This document shows, piece by piece, positions 33,838 through 43,462 of a DNA stretch of 64,000 nt; within the stretch, counting starts at the first letter, position 1; each line of letters opens with the position of its first letter. Location: the NCBI RefSeq assembly GCF_037081715.1, contig NZ_JAZDDH010000001.1, positions 248,001 through 312,000 of the forward strand, given 5' to 3'. Origin of the DNA: Halalkalicoccus sp. CG83 (GTDB lineage: Archaea; Halobacteriota; Halobacteria; Halobacteriales; Halalkalicoccaceae). Below the pieces are notes generated by a model. It did not search any database, was not told where the DNA came from, and saw only the letters and a list, made by a program, of their open reading frames with translations. Made by a program: the position numbers and the translations under genes.

Positions 33838-35886
33838 TCAACGATCGATCGGCCCGTCCCCGTCACCAGGTTCGGTTTCGTTTCCCTCCCTGCGTTCGTC
33901 GGCTACGGACAACCCCCCGTCGCCGCGCTCGAGCGCGCGCGGGACGTCGTGGTGGTCTGAGTAGCCGTCGAACCAGCGGGCGATCCGCTCGATCCGATCG
34001 ACGACGTGTCCGGGCTCGCCCGACCGGGAGAGCTCGTGGCCCTCGCGCGGATAGCGGACGAGCCGGGTTTCGACGCCGTTCTTCTTCAGCGCCCGATAGA
34101 ACGCCTCCCCGCCGCCGATCGGCACCCGGTAATCGTTCTCGGCGTGCATGACGAGCGTCGGCGTCGTCACCCGATCGGCGTAGGCGGTCGGCGAACGCTC
34201 GTGGAGGCGTTCGGGTTCCTCCCAGGGCACGGCGTCGAACTCCCACTCGATCAGCTTGAACGCGTCGGTCGAGCCGTAGAAGCTCGAGAGATCGTAGACG
34301 CCGCGCTGGGCGACGGCTCCCTCGAACCGGTCGGTGTGGCCGACGATCCAGCCGGTCATGTAGCCGCCGAAGGAGCCGCCGGTGACGAACTGGTTCGCCT
34401 CGTCGACGTACGCGCGGTTCCGAACGAGGTCCGCGCCGGCGAGGACGTCGCGCATCGTAACGTCACCCCAGTCGCGCTCGATCGCGGCCATGTGTTCCTC
34501 GCCGTAGCCGGTCGATCCTCTGGGGTTGCACCAGAAGACGACGTAGCCCCGTGCGGCGAGCGTCTGGAACTCGTGCCAGGTCGTCCCCCCGGTCGACCAC
34601 ATCGCGTGGGGTCCGCCGTGGATCTCGACGACGAGCGGGTACGACTCGTCGGGATCGAGGTCGGGCGGCGTGAGCACCCACCCCTGGATCTCCTTCCCGT
34701 CGCTCTCGAACCGGAGCTCCTCGGGCTGTGGAACCGCCCGGTCGTCCAGGTAGCCGGCGTTCACACGGGTCAGGCGGTTGGTCTCGCCACCCGCGGGCGT
34801 CGAGGCGAACACGTCGCCGGGGTGGTCCCACTCGCTTCTCGTGACCGCCACGGCGTCGCGGCCGGGATCGAAGCCGTCGACGTGGCCGTCCTCGATCACG
34901 ACCTCACTTCCTGCGCTCCCGTCCGCCGCGACTCGACGGAGCGTCACGCTTCCCTCGTCCGGCACGGGGAAGTAGACGCGTTCGCCGTCGGGGCTCCACT
35001 TCGGAACACCCTCGACCGTCCGGTCCAGCGACGCCGTGAGCGAGGTGGTCTCGCCGCTCTCTCGGTCGAAGACCTCGATCTCGACCTGTCGAAGCGTCGA
35101 TCGCTCCTCCGGTCTGCGGCGGTACGCGATCCGGCCGGCGGTCGCCGCGAGCCCGGGTTCCCACGCCGTCGTCCGCGTGATCGTCTCCGCCCCGCCGGCG
35201 AGGTCGTCCGCGATGAGGTCGTACACCGTGTTGTCGTCGGGGTCGTCGGTGCGCTTCGCGGCGTAGTAGAGCGTGTCGGCGTCGCCCCAGTCGGGCGAGA
35301 CGTAGTCGTACTCGCCGTCGGTGTGACGCGTGACCTCGTCATCGGCGAGGTCGACGGTGTAGACGTGGCTGTGCCCGCCGTCGAAGTATCGTTCGTCCGC
35401 CCGGTAGATCAGCCGGTCGATCACCCGCGGATCCGGCGACTCGCGCTCGTAGTCGGCGTCATCGATCCCGAGATCGCGTCCCTCCTCGCGCTCGGCTGGC
35501 GTGCTCGACTGGACGAACGCGATCCGCTCCCCGTCGGGGCTCCAGCCGATCGCGCTCACGCCGCCGGCGACGTTCGTCACCCGGCGGGCCTCGCCGCCGT
35601 CGGTCGGGAGCACCCAGAGCTGCGGGCGGTCGTCCTCGCCGCGCGTGCTGACGAACGCGAGGCGGTCGCCCGAGGGACTCCAGCACGGCTCCGAGTCGAC
35701 GCCCTCCGCGAGCGTGATCCGGCGGGGCTCCTCCCCGCCCAGCGCCACGGCGTGGATCGTCGCCTCGTAGCGCTCGTCGTCCCTCGGCACCGTCCGCACG
35801 AACGCGACGCGCTCGCCGTCGGGCGAGATCCGTGGCTCCGAGACCCGAACGAGGTCGTGGTAGTCGGCGGCGTTCACCGTCTTCAT
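33838..35886 (-). CDS. S9 family (prolyl oligopeptidase/acylaminoacyl type) peptidase
   Basis: A 682-residue serine peptidase. Residues 1 to about 420 form a beta-propeller built from repeats such as RISPDGERVAFVR, GWSPDGERIAFVQ and KWSPDGERVYFPV. The C-terminal alpha/beta hydrolase domain has GGSFGGYM (nucleophile Ser), HAENDYRVP (Asp) and REGHELSR (His). It probably trims short peptides in the cytoplasm. The start MKTVNAADYHDLV at 35886 was preferred to ATGs 7 and 17 codons upstream because the GCTATTCG box near 35914 then fits a leaderless transcript. The acidic tail is typical of halophiles. Confidence 0.9.
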   Translation of the reverse strand: MKTVNAADYHDLVRVSEPRISPDGERVAFVRTVPRDDERYEATIHAVALGGEEPRRITLAEGVDSEPCWSPSGDRLAFVSTRGEDDRPQLWVLPTDGGEARRVTNVAGGVSAIGWSPDGERIAFVQSSTPAEREEGRDLGIDDADYERESPDPRVIDRLIYRADERYFDGGHSHVYTVDLADDEVTRHTDGEYDYVSPDWGDADTLYYAAKRTDDPDDNTVYDLIADDLAGGAETITRTTAWEPGLAATAGRIAYRRRPEERSTLRQVEIEVFDRESGETTSLTASLDRTVEGVPKWSPDGERVYFPVPDEGSVTLRRVAADGSAGSEVVIEDGHVDGFDPGRDAVAVTRSEWDHPGDVFASTPAGGETNRLTRVNAGYLDDRAVPQPEELRFESDGKEIQGWVLTPPDLDPDESYPLVVEIHGGPHAMWSTGGTTWHEFQTLAARGYVVFWCNPRGSTGYGEEHMAAIERDWGDVTMRDVLAGADLVRNRAYVDEANQFVTGGSFGGYMTGWIVGHTDRFEGAVAQRGVYDLSSFYGSTDAFKLIEWEFDAVPWEEPERLHERSPTAYADRVTTPTLVMHAENDYRVPIGGGEAFYRALKKNGVETRLVRYPREGHELSRSGEPGHVVDRIERIARWFDGYSDHHDVPRALERGDGGLSVADERREGNETEPGDGDGPIDR

Positions 35887-35988
35887 ATCCGGGTCGTGAT
35901 AACTCATGTCGAATAGCGTTTCGGTTCGAGGATGCACCGTCCACTCGTTTCCGACGTCGGATCCCGGGGAGGGTAGGAGACTGCGGTC

Positions 35989-36588
35989 TCACTCGATTCC
36001 GGCCCGTCCGCTCGTGGCGCTGCGAAGCCGGTCTCGTAGCCCGTCGGCCTCCTCGCTCGGAACGCGGACCTCGAAGCGCACGTTCTCGCCGTAGTCGGCG
36101 TCGAACTCACAGCCTGCGCTCTCGAGGATTCCCCTGACCGTCCCCGAGTCGTCGTACTCGACGGCGACCGACAGGTGGACGTGGGGCCGCTCCTCGAGGA
36201 TCCCCGCCGCCTCGAGCGCGTCGCTCGCTGCCCGCGAGTACGCCCGGACGAGTCCCCCGTATCCGAGGTTCGTCCCGCCGTAGTAGCGCGTAACCACGAG
36301 GACGCAGTTCTCGACCTCCTCGCCCTGGAGGACGTTCAGCGCGGGTTTTCCGGCCGATCCCGAGGGCTCGCCGTCGTCGCTCGTGTACTCGCGAAGCGGG
36401 TCCGCGCGCACCCGGTAGGCGGGAACGTTGTGCGTGGCGTCGTCGTACTCCCCTTCGACTTCGGCGACGAACGCCTCCGCGTCCTCGACCGTTCCCGCGG
36501 GGGCGACGTGGCCGATGAACTCGGAACCTCGCACCTCGAAGGCGGCGCTCGCCCGTTCGGCGACGGTGCGGTAGACCTCGGCCGTCAT
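35989..36588 (-). CDS. YigZ/IMPACT-family protein
   Basis: A 199-residue protein of the UPF0029/YigZ family. The signature is clear: RGSEFIGHVAPAG, ATHNVPAYRV, TSDDGEPSGSAGKPALNVL and VLVVTRYYGGTNLGYGGLVRAYSRAA. A second small domain follows (DUF1949-like: VEYDDSGTVRGILES). Eukaryotic IMPACT relatives modulate translation control; the prokaryotic role is unknown. The start MTAEVYRTVAERA at 36588 gives the normal length; the very long open frame upstream is antisense to the antiporter gene. Confidence 0.9.
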   Translation of the reverse strand: MTAEVYRTVAERASAAFEVRGSEFIGHVAPAGTVEDAEAFVAEVEGEYDDATHNVPAYRVRADPLREYTSDDGEPSGSAGKPALNVLQGEEVENCVLVVTRYYGGTNLGYGGLVRAYSRAASDALEAAGILEERPHVHLSVAVEYDDSGTVRGILESAGCEFDADYGENVRFEVRVPSEEADGLRDRLRSATSGRAGIE

Positions 36589-36708
36589 TCCCCGGAAATC
36601 GGGTCGCCGTCCGCAAGGCTCCGTCGGTCGGCGGCACGTCCGTGATGGCTCGCTCGTTACGCCGATTCCGCGTCGATCCGCTCGACGCCGTTCGACCCGC
36701 GGCGTCGG

Positions 36709-38598
36709 GTGGTTGATGTAGCCCGCACGCCTACGGAGGTCGTGTCCGACGCCATCCTGACGGTCTCCGCGGTCATCGTCCTGCTCGGGGTCGTCGCGCA
36801 GGTCCTCTCCGACCGATATCGGGTGCCGAGCGTCCTGTTCCTGATCGTCGCGGGGATCGTACTCGGCCCCGAGGGGATCGGACTCGTCACCCGCGAGACG
36901 TTCGGTGATGGGCTGTTCACCGTCGTGGCGTTCAGCGTCGCCGTCATCCTCTTCGATGGTGCCTTTCACCTGCACCTCGCGAAGCTCCGTCGGGCTCCTC
37001 GGGCGACGCTCCGGCTCGTCACCGTCGGCGCGCTGTTCATGCTGGTCGGGACGGCCGTGGCCGTCCGCCTCTTCCTGGAGACGAGCTGGGAGATCGCGTT
37101 CCTGATCGGCGCGCTGCTGGTCGCGACGGGGCCGACCGTCATCACCCCCATCCTCGACGTCGTGACCGTCCGCGACCAGGTCGAGGCGGCCCTCGAGGCC
37201 GAGGGGATCATCAACGACGTCACCGCCGCCGTCTTCGCGGTGGTGATCTTCGAGATGCTGGTCGTCGAGGCGCTGTTCGGGCCGGCGCTCGTCGTCGCCT
37301 TCCTCCAGCGCATCGCCGTCGGCGTCCTCGTCGGAGGGGGGGTCGCGGGCGTGATCTGGTACGCGCTGGGCCACCTCGACCTCTCGCCGACCAACGCGCC
37401 CCGACTCACTCGGGTGATCGTGCTCGCGGGTGTGTTCTCCGCGTTCGCCGGGGCCGAGGGGATCGCCGGCGAGGCCGGCATCGCCGCCGTCGCCATCGCC
37501 GGCGTCCTCCTCGGCAACGCCGACCTCCCCCACCGCGAGGAGATCGCCGCGTTCACCGAGGCGCTCACGACGTTCGTCCTCTCGTTCGTCTTCATCGCGC
37601 TGGCTGCGCTCATCGAGTTCGACGCCATCCTCGCGCTCGGGCTCGGCGGCGTCGCGGTCGTCGCGCTCGTGACGCTCATCGTCCGGCCGCTGCTGGTCTT
37701 CCTCTCGGTTCGCGGCGAGCAGTTCACCCGGGGCGAGCGGCTCTTCCTGAGCGCGGTCGGGCCGCGCGGCATCATCCCCGCGAGCGTCGCGACGCTGTTC
37801 GCCATCCAGCTCGAGGCGGTCGGCGACGCCGCCGCCGCCGAGACGCTCGTGGGGACGGTCTTCCTCATCATCTTCGTCACGGTGGTGCTCCAGGCCGGAT
37901 TCGCCAGACAGATCGCGGACGCCCTCGACGTGGTACCCATGACGGTGATCATCGCCGGCGGGGGACGGGTCGGCCAGGCGCTCGCCGACCGACTGACTGA
38001 TCGAGGCGAGAACGTGGTGATCGTCGACGACGACCCGTCGACGGTCGAGCGCGTCCGTGACGCCGGCTACACAGCCTACGAGGGCGACGCCACGGAGTCT
38101 GCGTTGCTCCGCGAGGTCGGCATCGATCGCGCGAGGATCGTCGTGGCCGCGACCGGAGACGACAACGACAACCTGCTGATCGCCCAGCTCGCGCGATCGA
38201 AGTTCGGCGTCGAGCGGGTGCTCGCGCGGGTGAATCGGCCGGAGAACGTCGCCGCGTTCGATACGCTCGACGTCGAGGTGGTCTCGGCCTCGCTCGCGAC
38301 CGCCTGGTCGCTGGACAATCGAATCGAGCGGCCGGCGCTCGACGCCTGGATGAACCAGCTCGGCGAGGGACACGACGTTCAGGAGATCGAGGTGACGACC
38401 GACGAGTTCGCCGGCCGAACGATCGCCGAGGTGGGATCCGCCATTCCCGACGGCTGCATCGTCGCGATGATCGGCCGCGAGGGGAGCTCGCACGTCCCCG
38501 ACGGCGACACCGTCCTCGAACGGGGCGACCACGTCACGTTCCTCGGGCGGAAGGACGCGGTTCGCGAGGCGATCCGGCGGTTCCACCCCCACGACTGA
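36709..38598 (+). CDS. NhaP-type cation/proton antiporter with TrkA domains
   Basis: A 629-residue CPA1 antiporter with a regulatory tail. Residues about 15-400 are the membrane domain with some twelve helices, including RVPSVLFLIVAGIVLGPEG, ALLVATGPTVITPIL and EGIINDVTAAVFAVV (the ND-type ion site). VTVIIAGGGRVGQALADRL starts a TrkA_N Rossmann domain for NAD(H) or nucleotide, and a TrkA_C ligand domain ends the protein. It exchanges Na+ or K+ for protons. The start is uncertain: the GTG at 36709 gives the longest version and no ATG lies nearby in frame. Confidence 0.9.
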   Translation: MVDVARTPTEVVSDAILTVSAVIVLLGVVAQVLSDRYRVPSVLFLIVAGIVLGPEGIGLVTRETFGDGLFTVVAFSVAVILFDGAFHLHLAKLRRAPRATLRLVTVGALFMLVGTAVAVRLFLETSWEIAFLIGALLVATGPTVITPILDVVTVRDQVEAALEAEGIINDVTAAVFAVVIFEMLVVEALFGPALVVAFLQRIAVGVLVGGGVAGVIWYALGHLDLSPTNAPRLTRVIVLAGVFSAFAGAEGIAGEAGIAAVAIAGVLLGNADLPHREEIAAFTEALTTFVLSFVFIALAALIEFDAILALGLGGVAVVALVTLIVRPLLVFLSVRGEQFTRGERLFLSAVGPRGIIPASVATLFAIQLEAVGDAAAAETLVGTVFLIIFVTVVLQAGFARQIADALDVVPMTVIIAGGGRVGQALADRLTDRGENVVIVDDDPSTVERVRDAGYTAYEGDATESALLREVGIDRARIVVAATGDDNDNLLIAQLARSKFGVERVLARVNRPENVAAFDTLDVEVVSASLATAWSLDNRIERPALDAWMNQLGEGHDVQEIEVTTDEFAGRTIAEVGSAIPDGCIVAMIGREGSSHVPDGDTVLERGDHVTFLGRKDAVREAIRRFHPHD

Positions 38599-38662
38599 GC
38601 CCTCGGGACGCCGATCACGGATCGCCACGTCGATGTACGTCCGCCGGCGTTCATCCCTCTCC

Positions 38663-39055
38663 TTGACCCGATGCGTTCTCGTCCCGATCGATGGCTCGCC
38701 CCACGCCGACGCCGCGCTGGAGTACGCCTGTACCGCGTTCGCCGACGCCGAGATCACCGTCCCGTTCGTGCTCGATCCGTTCGGCTACTACGAGGAGCGC
38801 GACGGCTTTCCTGATCGCCTCGACGACTGATACGCGAACCTCGAGAAGCGCGCGGAGCGGCCGTTCGAGGAGGCCACCGAGCGCGCGGGCGAGCACGGCG
38901 TCGAGATCGACACCGCGACCGAGTAGGGTCGACCCGACCGCGCGATCGTCGCCCACACCGCCGAGAACGACTTCGACGGGATCGTCATCGGCGCTCACGG
39001 CCGCCGGGGCGCCACGGAAGTCCTGCTCGGGAACGTTGGAAGATCGCATACGTGA
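38663..39055 (+). pseudogene. UspA universal stress protein, two in-frame stops
   Basis: Reading through from a TTG at 38663 gives a universal stress protein: TRCVLVPIDGSPHADAALEYA, a central helical part, then DFDGIVIGAHGRRGATEVLLG (the GxxGxxG nucleotide-binding loop region). A TGA at 38828 and a TAG at 38924 interrupt it without changing frame, and it ends early after LLGNVGRSHT, missing the last strand. No frameshift is needed, so these are point mutations in a once-intact gene. Confidence 0.8.
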
Positions 39056-39066
39056 TCTTCGAGCCA

Positions 39067-39089
39067 ATCAGAACACTACGCGTTCTGAT
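39067..39089. terminator. Hairpin behind the UspA pseudogene
   Basis: ATCAGAAC and GTTCTGAT pair perfectly around a 7-base loop, 12 bases past the end of the pseudogene and before the Bat-like gene. Probably a relic terminator; not tested. Confidence 0.35.
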
Positions 39090-39200
39090 GACTCACGGAG
39101 AGGGTGACGCGACGCTCGCCGGTACCCGTGAGGGTCGTTCGCTGGACGCTCCGTCGGTGACGCCGACGGCGTTTATACGCCCCGACGACTACGGAGGCCG

Positions 39201-41945
39201 ATGACGTCCTCCGATACCGGTCCACCGCGGCTCCTGCTGGTCGGCGACGACGAGTGGCTCGCGACGGTCCGCGAGGCGTTCGACACCCCCCGTCTCTCGG
39301 TCGCCTCGGGGACGCAGGAGGCGCTCGGTCGGGTTCGAAGCGGCCGGCCCGACTGCGTGATCAGCGGGCTCTCGCTTCCGGCGGGCGACGGTCTCGACCT
39401 GCTCCGGGCCCTTCGTGAGGACTTCCCGACGCTCCCGGTCGTCCTCTACGCGGAAGGGGGCGACGAGGAAGGCGCGAGCGAGGCGATCGGGGCGGGCGTC
39501 AGCGACTACCTCCCCGCCGGATCGACCACACCCGCCGAGCTCCGCGAGCGAACCGCGCGGGCGATCGAGGCCGAACGAACCCGCGAGGAGCGAGACCGGC
39601 GCGCTAACCAGTTCGAAGCGCTGTTCTCGGATCCCCTGTCGGCGACGTGGCTGCTCTCGCCGGCGGGCCGGATCAGGCGGGCCAACGACGCCGCCCGTGC
39701 GTTCGCTTCCGACGAGTCCGACAACGGACCCCTCTGGGAGCGCCCCTGGTGGGGGTCGGCGGATCGCGACCGGCTCCGCGAGGCGATCGAGCGTGCCGCC
39801 GACGGCGAGCCCTCGACGCTGACCCTCGACTGCGGCGACGGCCGCGCCCCGACGACGGTCGAGCTGGCCGTCCGACCGGTCGACGATACGGACTCGTTGC
39901 TGGTGACGGCCGTCGACGTCACCGAGCGCGCCGAACTCGCCGACGAGCTCAGGCGCTCGGAGGAGCTCCACCGGGTGACGCTCAACAACATGACCGACAC
40001 GGTACTCGTCACCGACGACGAGGGGCGGTTCACCTATATCTGCCCCAACGTCCACTTCATCTTCGGCTACACCGTCGAGGAGATCCGCGAGCTGGGCACC
40101 ATCGAGGCGCTGCTCGGCGCCGACCTGTTCGATCCCGAGGAGCTCCGCGAGCGGGGCGTGCTGACCAACGTCGAGTGTACGGCCGCCGACCGGGCGGGCC
40201 GCGAACACTCCCTCCTGGTCAACGTCAAGCGCGTCTCGATCCAGGGCGGGACGACGCTCTACAGCTGCCGCGACGTCACCACTCGCAAACAGCGCGAGCG
40301 GGCGCTCTCGACGCTGCACGGCACCGCGCGCGAACTATTGTACGCGGAGGGGTACGGCGAGATCGCCGGGATCGTCGTCTCGGACGCGACCGACGTCCTC
40401 GACGCCGCCGGAATCGGCTGCTATCTGTTCGACGACGAGGAGAACTCCCTCGAACCGGCCGCGACGACCGACGCCCTCCTCGAGGGCCGCGCGCCCGACT
40501 CGCTTCGCCTCGGCGACGACCACCCCGTCGGCCGTGCGTTCCTCGAGGGACGGGTCGTCTCGGACGGCCCCCTGCTCGCAGTTCCACTGGGCGACCACGG
40601 CGTGTTGCTCGCCGAGTCGGACGGCGCGTTCGACGCGATCACCGAGGAACTGGCCGACCTGCTCGCGGCGACCACGGAGGCGGCGTTCGACCGCGTCGAA
40701 CGGGAGACCGCCCTCCACGAGCGCGACCGCGAGCTGCGCGCGCGAAACCGCGAGCTCTCGCGTCTCAACCGGATCAACGACGTGATCCGGGAGATCGACG
40801 GGGCGCTGGTCGGCGCCGAGACGCGCGAGGAGATCGAACGAGCGGTCTGTGATCGACTCACGACCGACGACCGGTTCCGGTTCGCGTGGATCGGCGAGTT
40901 CGAGGACGGCGCCGTCGTTCCCAGAGAATGGGCCGGGGAGGGCCGTACGTACCTCGACGCCGTCTCCCTCGAGGACGACGAACCCGCGGTTCGCGCGATA
41001 CGCGACGAGGAGCCCGTGGCGGTCGAGAACGTCGCGGAGGGTTTCCGTGAGGCGCCGTGGCGGGCGGCAGCGCTCGAACGCGGCTACCAGTCGATCCTGG
41101 GCGTGCCGCTGCGTCACGACGGGTTCTCCTACGGCGTACTGACGGTGTACGCCGACCAGGCGAACGCCTTCGACGCGATGGCCCGGACGGTGTTCCTCGA
41201 GCTCGCCGACACTATCGCGGCGGCGCTCACCGCGGTCAAACAGCGAAACGCCCTGCTGAACGAGACGGTCACCGAACTCGAGTACGAGACCCGATCCGAG
41301 CCCTGTCCGTTGCTCGCACTCGCGCTCGCGGCCGACTGCGAGGTCGCCCTCGACGGCGGCGTTCGACGCGTCGAGGACGGCGTACTCGCCTTCGTCGCCG
41401 TCGAGGGCGTGCCGCTGGATCGGGTCCTCGCGGCCGCCGGCGAGACGGTCGCGATCGAGGAGGCGCGTGCGCTGGTCGAACGCGCCGACGGCGGCGTCCT
41501 TCGACTCCGTCTGGCTCCCCCCTTCGTCGCGACCCGGCTGGCCGATCGTGGCGCGACCCTCCGTTCCCTCCGTGCCAGCGCCGACCGCGCGAGCGCACGA
41601 CTCACGGTCGACGTCTCGAATCCCACCGACGTCCGGACCGTCGACGACGTGATCACCGAGCGGTATCCGGACGCGACGCTGCTTGCTCAGCGCGAACGGG
41701 ATCGATCCGAACGGGCGGACGGACACACGCGGTCGGCGTTGCTCGATCGGCTCACCGACCGCCAGCTGGAGGCCGTCCGGCTGGCGTACCACAGCGGATT
41801 CTACGAGTCGCCCCGTGCCTGCTCCGGCGAGGCGGTCGCCGACGCGCTCGACGTCTCCCCCTCCGCGTTCTACCAGCTCAACCGGACCGTCCAGCACAAG
41901 ATCTTCGGAGCGTTGTTCGACGGATACTTCACTATTGAAGCGTGA
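39201..41945 (+). CDS. Bat-like sensor regulator (receiver-PAS-GAF-HTH_10)
   Basis: A 914-residue regulator built like bacterio-opsin activator proteins. In order: a receiver-like domain (1-125), a PAS-like segment (about 133-245), a clear PAS domain (about 250-360, TDTVLVTDDEGRFTYICPNV), GAF-type domains (about 370-500 and 520-690), a BAT-type domain (about 700-830) and a C-terminal HTH_10 (LTDRQLEAVRLAYHSGFYESPR then VSPSAFYQLNRTVQHKI). The receiver lacks its phospho-acceptor Asp: DCVISGLSLP has Gly where Asp is usual. It probably senses light, oxygen or redox state and activates transcription. Confidence 0.88.
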   Translation: MTSSDTGPPRLLLVGDDEWLATVREAFDTPRLSVASGTQEALGRVRSGRPDCVISGLSLPAGDGLDLLRALREDFPTLPVVLYAEGGDEEGASEAIGAGVSDYLPAGSTTPAELRERTARAIEAERTREERDRRANQFEALFSDPLSATWLLSPAGRIRRANDAARAFASDESDNGPLWERPWWGSADRDRLREAIERAADGEPSTLTLDCGDGRAPTTVELAVRPVDDTDSLLVTAVDVTERAELADELRRSEELHRVTLNNMTDTVLVTDDEGRFTYICPNVHFIFGYTVEEIRELGTIEALLGADLFDPEELRERGVLTNVECTAADRAGREHSLLVNVKRVSIQGGTTLYSCRDVTTRKQRERALSTLHGTARELLYAEGYGEIAGIVVSDATDVLDAAGIGCYLFDDEENSLEPAATTDALLEGRAPDSLRLGDDHPVGRAFLEGRVVSDGPLLAVPLGDHGVLLAESDGAFDAITEELADLLAATTEAAFDRVERETALHERDRELRARNRELSRLNRINDVIREIDGALVGAETREEIERAVCDRLTTDDRFRFAWIGEFEDGAVVPREWAGEGRTYLDAVSLEDDEPAVRAIRDEEPVAVENVAEGFREAPWRAAALERGYQSILGVPLRHDGFSYGVLTVYADQANAFDAMARTVFLELADTIAAALTAVKQRNALLNETVTELEYETRSEPCPLLALALAADCEVALDGGVRRVEDGVLAFVAVEGVPLDRVLAAAGETVAIEEARALVERADGGVLRLRLAPPFVATRLADRGATLRSLRASADRASARLTVDVSNPTDVRTVDDVITERYPDATLLAQRERDRSERADGHTRSALLDRLTDRQLEAVRLAYHSGFYESPRACSGEAVADALDVSPSAFYQLNRTVQHKIFGALFDGYFTIEA

Positions 41946-41981
41946 GGGTCCCCCACTAACTTCTCTATTGAACCCTCATGC
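41940..41981. promoter_or_regulatory. Spaced inverted repeat between bat-like gene and rubrerythrin-like gene
   Basis: GCGTGAGGGT and ACCCTCATGC match as inverted arms except for one base, with 22 bases between. They overlap the end of the Bat-like gene and lie 31 bases before the next ATG. Could be an operator or a terminator; the long loop argues for protein binding. Confidence 0.35.
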
Positions 41982-42011
41982 ACTTCGGCGTCCGGCAAGT
42001 ATTGCGCGCCG

Positions 42012-42185
42012 ATGACGGCGAACGACACCTCACCGAACCCGACGTGGGACGTCGCGTCGGATCCCGACGCCGAATCGATCTACGAGTGCCTCTCGTGTGG
42101 CGCCCGCGTGACCGACACCTCGCATCCGGGGTCGTGCCCCCGGTGTGACGATCCGCTGCGCAACCGCGCGACCTCGCTCGAGTGA
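42012..42185 (+). CDS. Rubrerythrin-like zinc-ribbon peptide
   Basis: A 57-residue protein: an acidic N-terminus, then [29 protein letters not shown]. The CLSCG/CPRCD four-Cys knuckle is the rubredoxin-like end of rubrerythrin without the ferritin part; haloarchaeal genomes carry many such peptides. Its TGA overlaps the GTG start of gdhB (GTGA at 42182-42185), so the two are translationally coupled and may be functionally linked. Confidence 0.75.
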   Translation: MTANDTSPNPTWDVASDPDAESIYECLSCGARVTDTSHPGSCPRCDDPLRNRATSLE

Positions 42186-43462
42186 CCGTGAGCGTCCCCA
42201 CTGTCGAGGAGCGAGCCGACGAACCGGAGACGGCGCTCGCGACCGCGCGCCGCCAGCTCGACCGGGCGGCGACTCACCTGGAGATCGATCCGGCGGTCGT
42301 CGAGCGGTTGAACCACCCGGCGCGGGTCCAGCGCGTGTCGCTCCCGGTCGAACGCGACGACGGCTCCCTCGAAGTGTTCACGGGCTATCGCGCCCAACAC
42401 GACAGCGTCCGCGGCCCGTTCAAGGGCGGGATGCGCTATCACCCCGGTGTCACCGAGGACGAGTGTATCGGCCTGTCGATGTGGATGACGTGGAAGACCG
42501 CGGTGATGGATCTGCCGTTCGGCGGTGCGAAGGGCGGCGTCGTGGTCGATCCCAAGGAGCTGAGCTCCGGGGAGATCGAACGCCTGACCCGGCGGTTCGC
42601 CCAGGAGCTTCGCGACACGGTCGGCCCGATGCACGACATTCCGGCCCCCGACATGGGGACCGACGCCCGAACGATGGGCTGGTTCATGGACGCCTACAGC
42701 GTGCTCCAGGGCGAGACCACGCCCGGCGTCGTAACGGGCAAGCCGCCCGTGATCGGCGGGAGCTACGGCCGCGAGGAGGCGCCTGGCCGAAGCGTGGCGA
42801 TCGTGGCGCGCGAGGCCTGTACGTACTACGACCTGCCGATCGAGGAGGCGACCGTCGCCGTTCAGGGTTACGGCAGCGTCGGGGCCAACGCCGCTCGATT
42901 GCTCGATTCGTGGGGCGCGTCGGTCGTCGCGGTCAGCGACGTCAACGGTGCGGCCCACGACCCCGACGGGCTGGATACGGCGTCGATCCCCACCCACGAG
43001 GAGGAGCCCGAAGCCGTCACGCGAGTCGCCGATCACGTGATCGGAAACGACGAGCTGCTGGAACTCGACGTCGACGTCCTGATCCCCGCGGCTGTCGGCA
43101 ACGTCATCACGACGGAGAACGCAGACGCGATCGAGGCCGGCCTCGTCGTCGAGGGGGCGAACGGTCCGATCACCGTCGCGGGCGATTCGATCCTACGCGA
43201 ACGCGCGGTTCCCGTGATCCCCGACATCCTCGCGAACGCCGGCGGCGTCACGGTGAGCTACTTCGAGTGGCTCCAGGACATCAACCGCCGGGCGTGGACG
43301 CTCGACCGCGTCAACGAGGAGCTCGAGTCCGAGATGCTCCGTGCGTGGAGCGCGGTCGCAAAGCGCGTCGAGCGTCGTGACCTCGCGTGGCGCGACGCCG
43401 CCTACGTGCTGGCGCTCGAACGTCTCGGAGCCGCCCACGACGCTCGCGGGCTCTGGCCCTGA
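42182..43462 (+). CDS. gdhB: Glutamate dehydrogenase
   Basis: A 426-residue enzyme interconverting glutamate with 2-oxoglutarate and ammonia, using NAD(P). Motifs are [14 protein letters not shown] (substrate Lys), [11 protein letters not shown] (catalytic Lys region), the [13 protein letters not shown] segment, and [17 protein letters not shown] (dinucleotide fold). GTG at 42182 is taken as the start because it overlaps the rubrerythrin-like stop; a second GTG two codons later is possible. With the Amt-PII fusion it belongs to the nitrogen-assimilation set of the window. Confidence 0.94.
   Translation: MTVSVPTVEERADEPETALATARRQLDRAATHLEIDPAVVERLNHPARVQRVSLPVERDDGSLEVFTGYRAQHDSVRGPFKGGMRYHPGVTEDECIGLSMWMTWKTAVMDLPFGGAKGGVVVDPKELSSGEIERLTRRFAQELRDTVGPMHDIPAPDMGTDARTMGWFMDAYSVLQGETTPGVVTGKPPVIGGSYGREEAPGRSVAIVAREACTYYDLPIEEATVAVQGYGSVGANAARLLDSWGASVVAVSDVNGAAHDPDGLDTASIPTHEEEPEAVTRVADHVIGNDELLELDVDVLIPAAVGNVITTENADAIEAGLVVEGANGPITVAGDSILRERAVPVIPDILANAGGVTVSYFEWLQDINRRAWTLDRVNEELESEMLRAWSAVAKRVERRDLAWRDAAYVLALERLGAAHDARGLWP

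Noticed and set aside
36589-38757. Open minus-strand extension upstream of the YigZ-family gene
   Set aside because: It runs antisense through the NhaP-type antiporter gene, whose membrane and TrkA motifs are intact; the YigZ protein has normal length from 36588.
38828-38926. Recoding of TGA/TAG as selenocysteine or pyrrolysine in the UspA frame
   Set aside because: Two different stops in one short gene, no SECIS-like element seen, neither amino acid is expected in haloarchaea, and the C-terminus is missing as well; ordinary decay is simpler.
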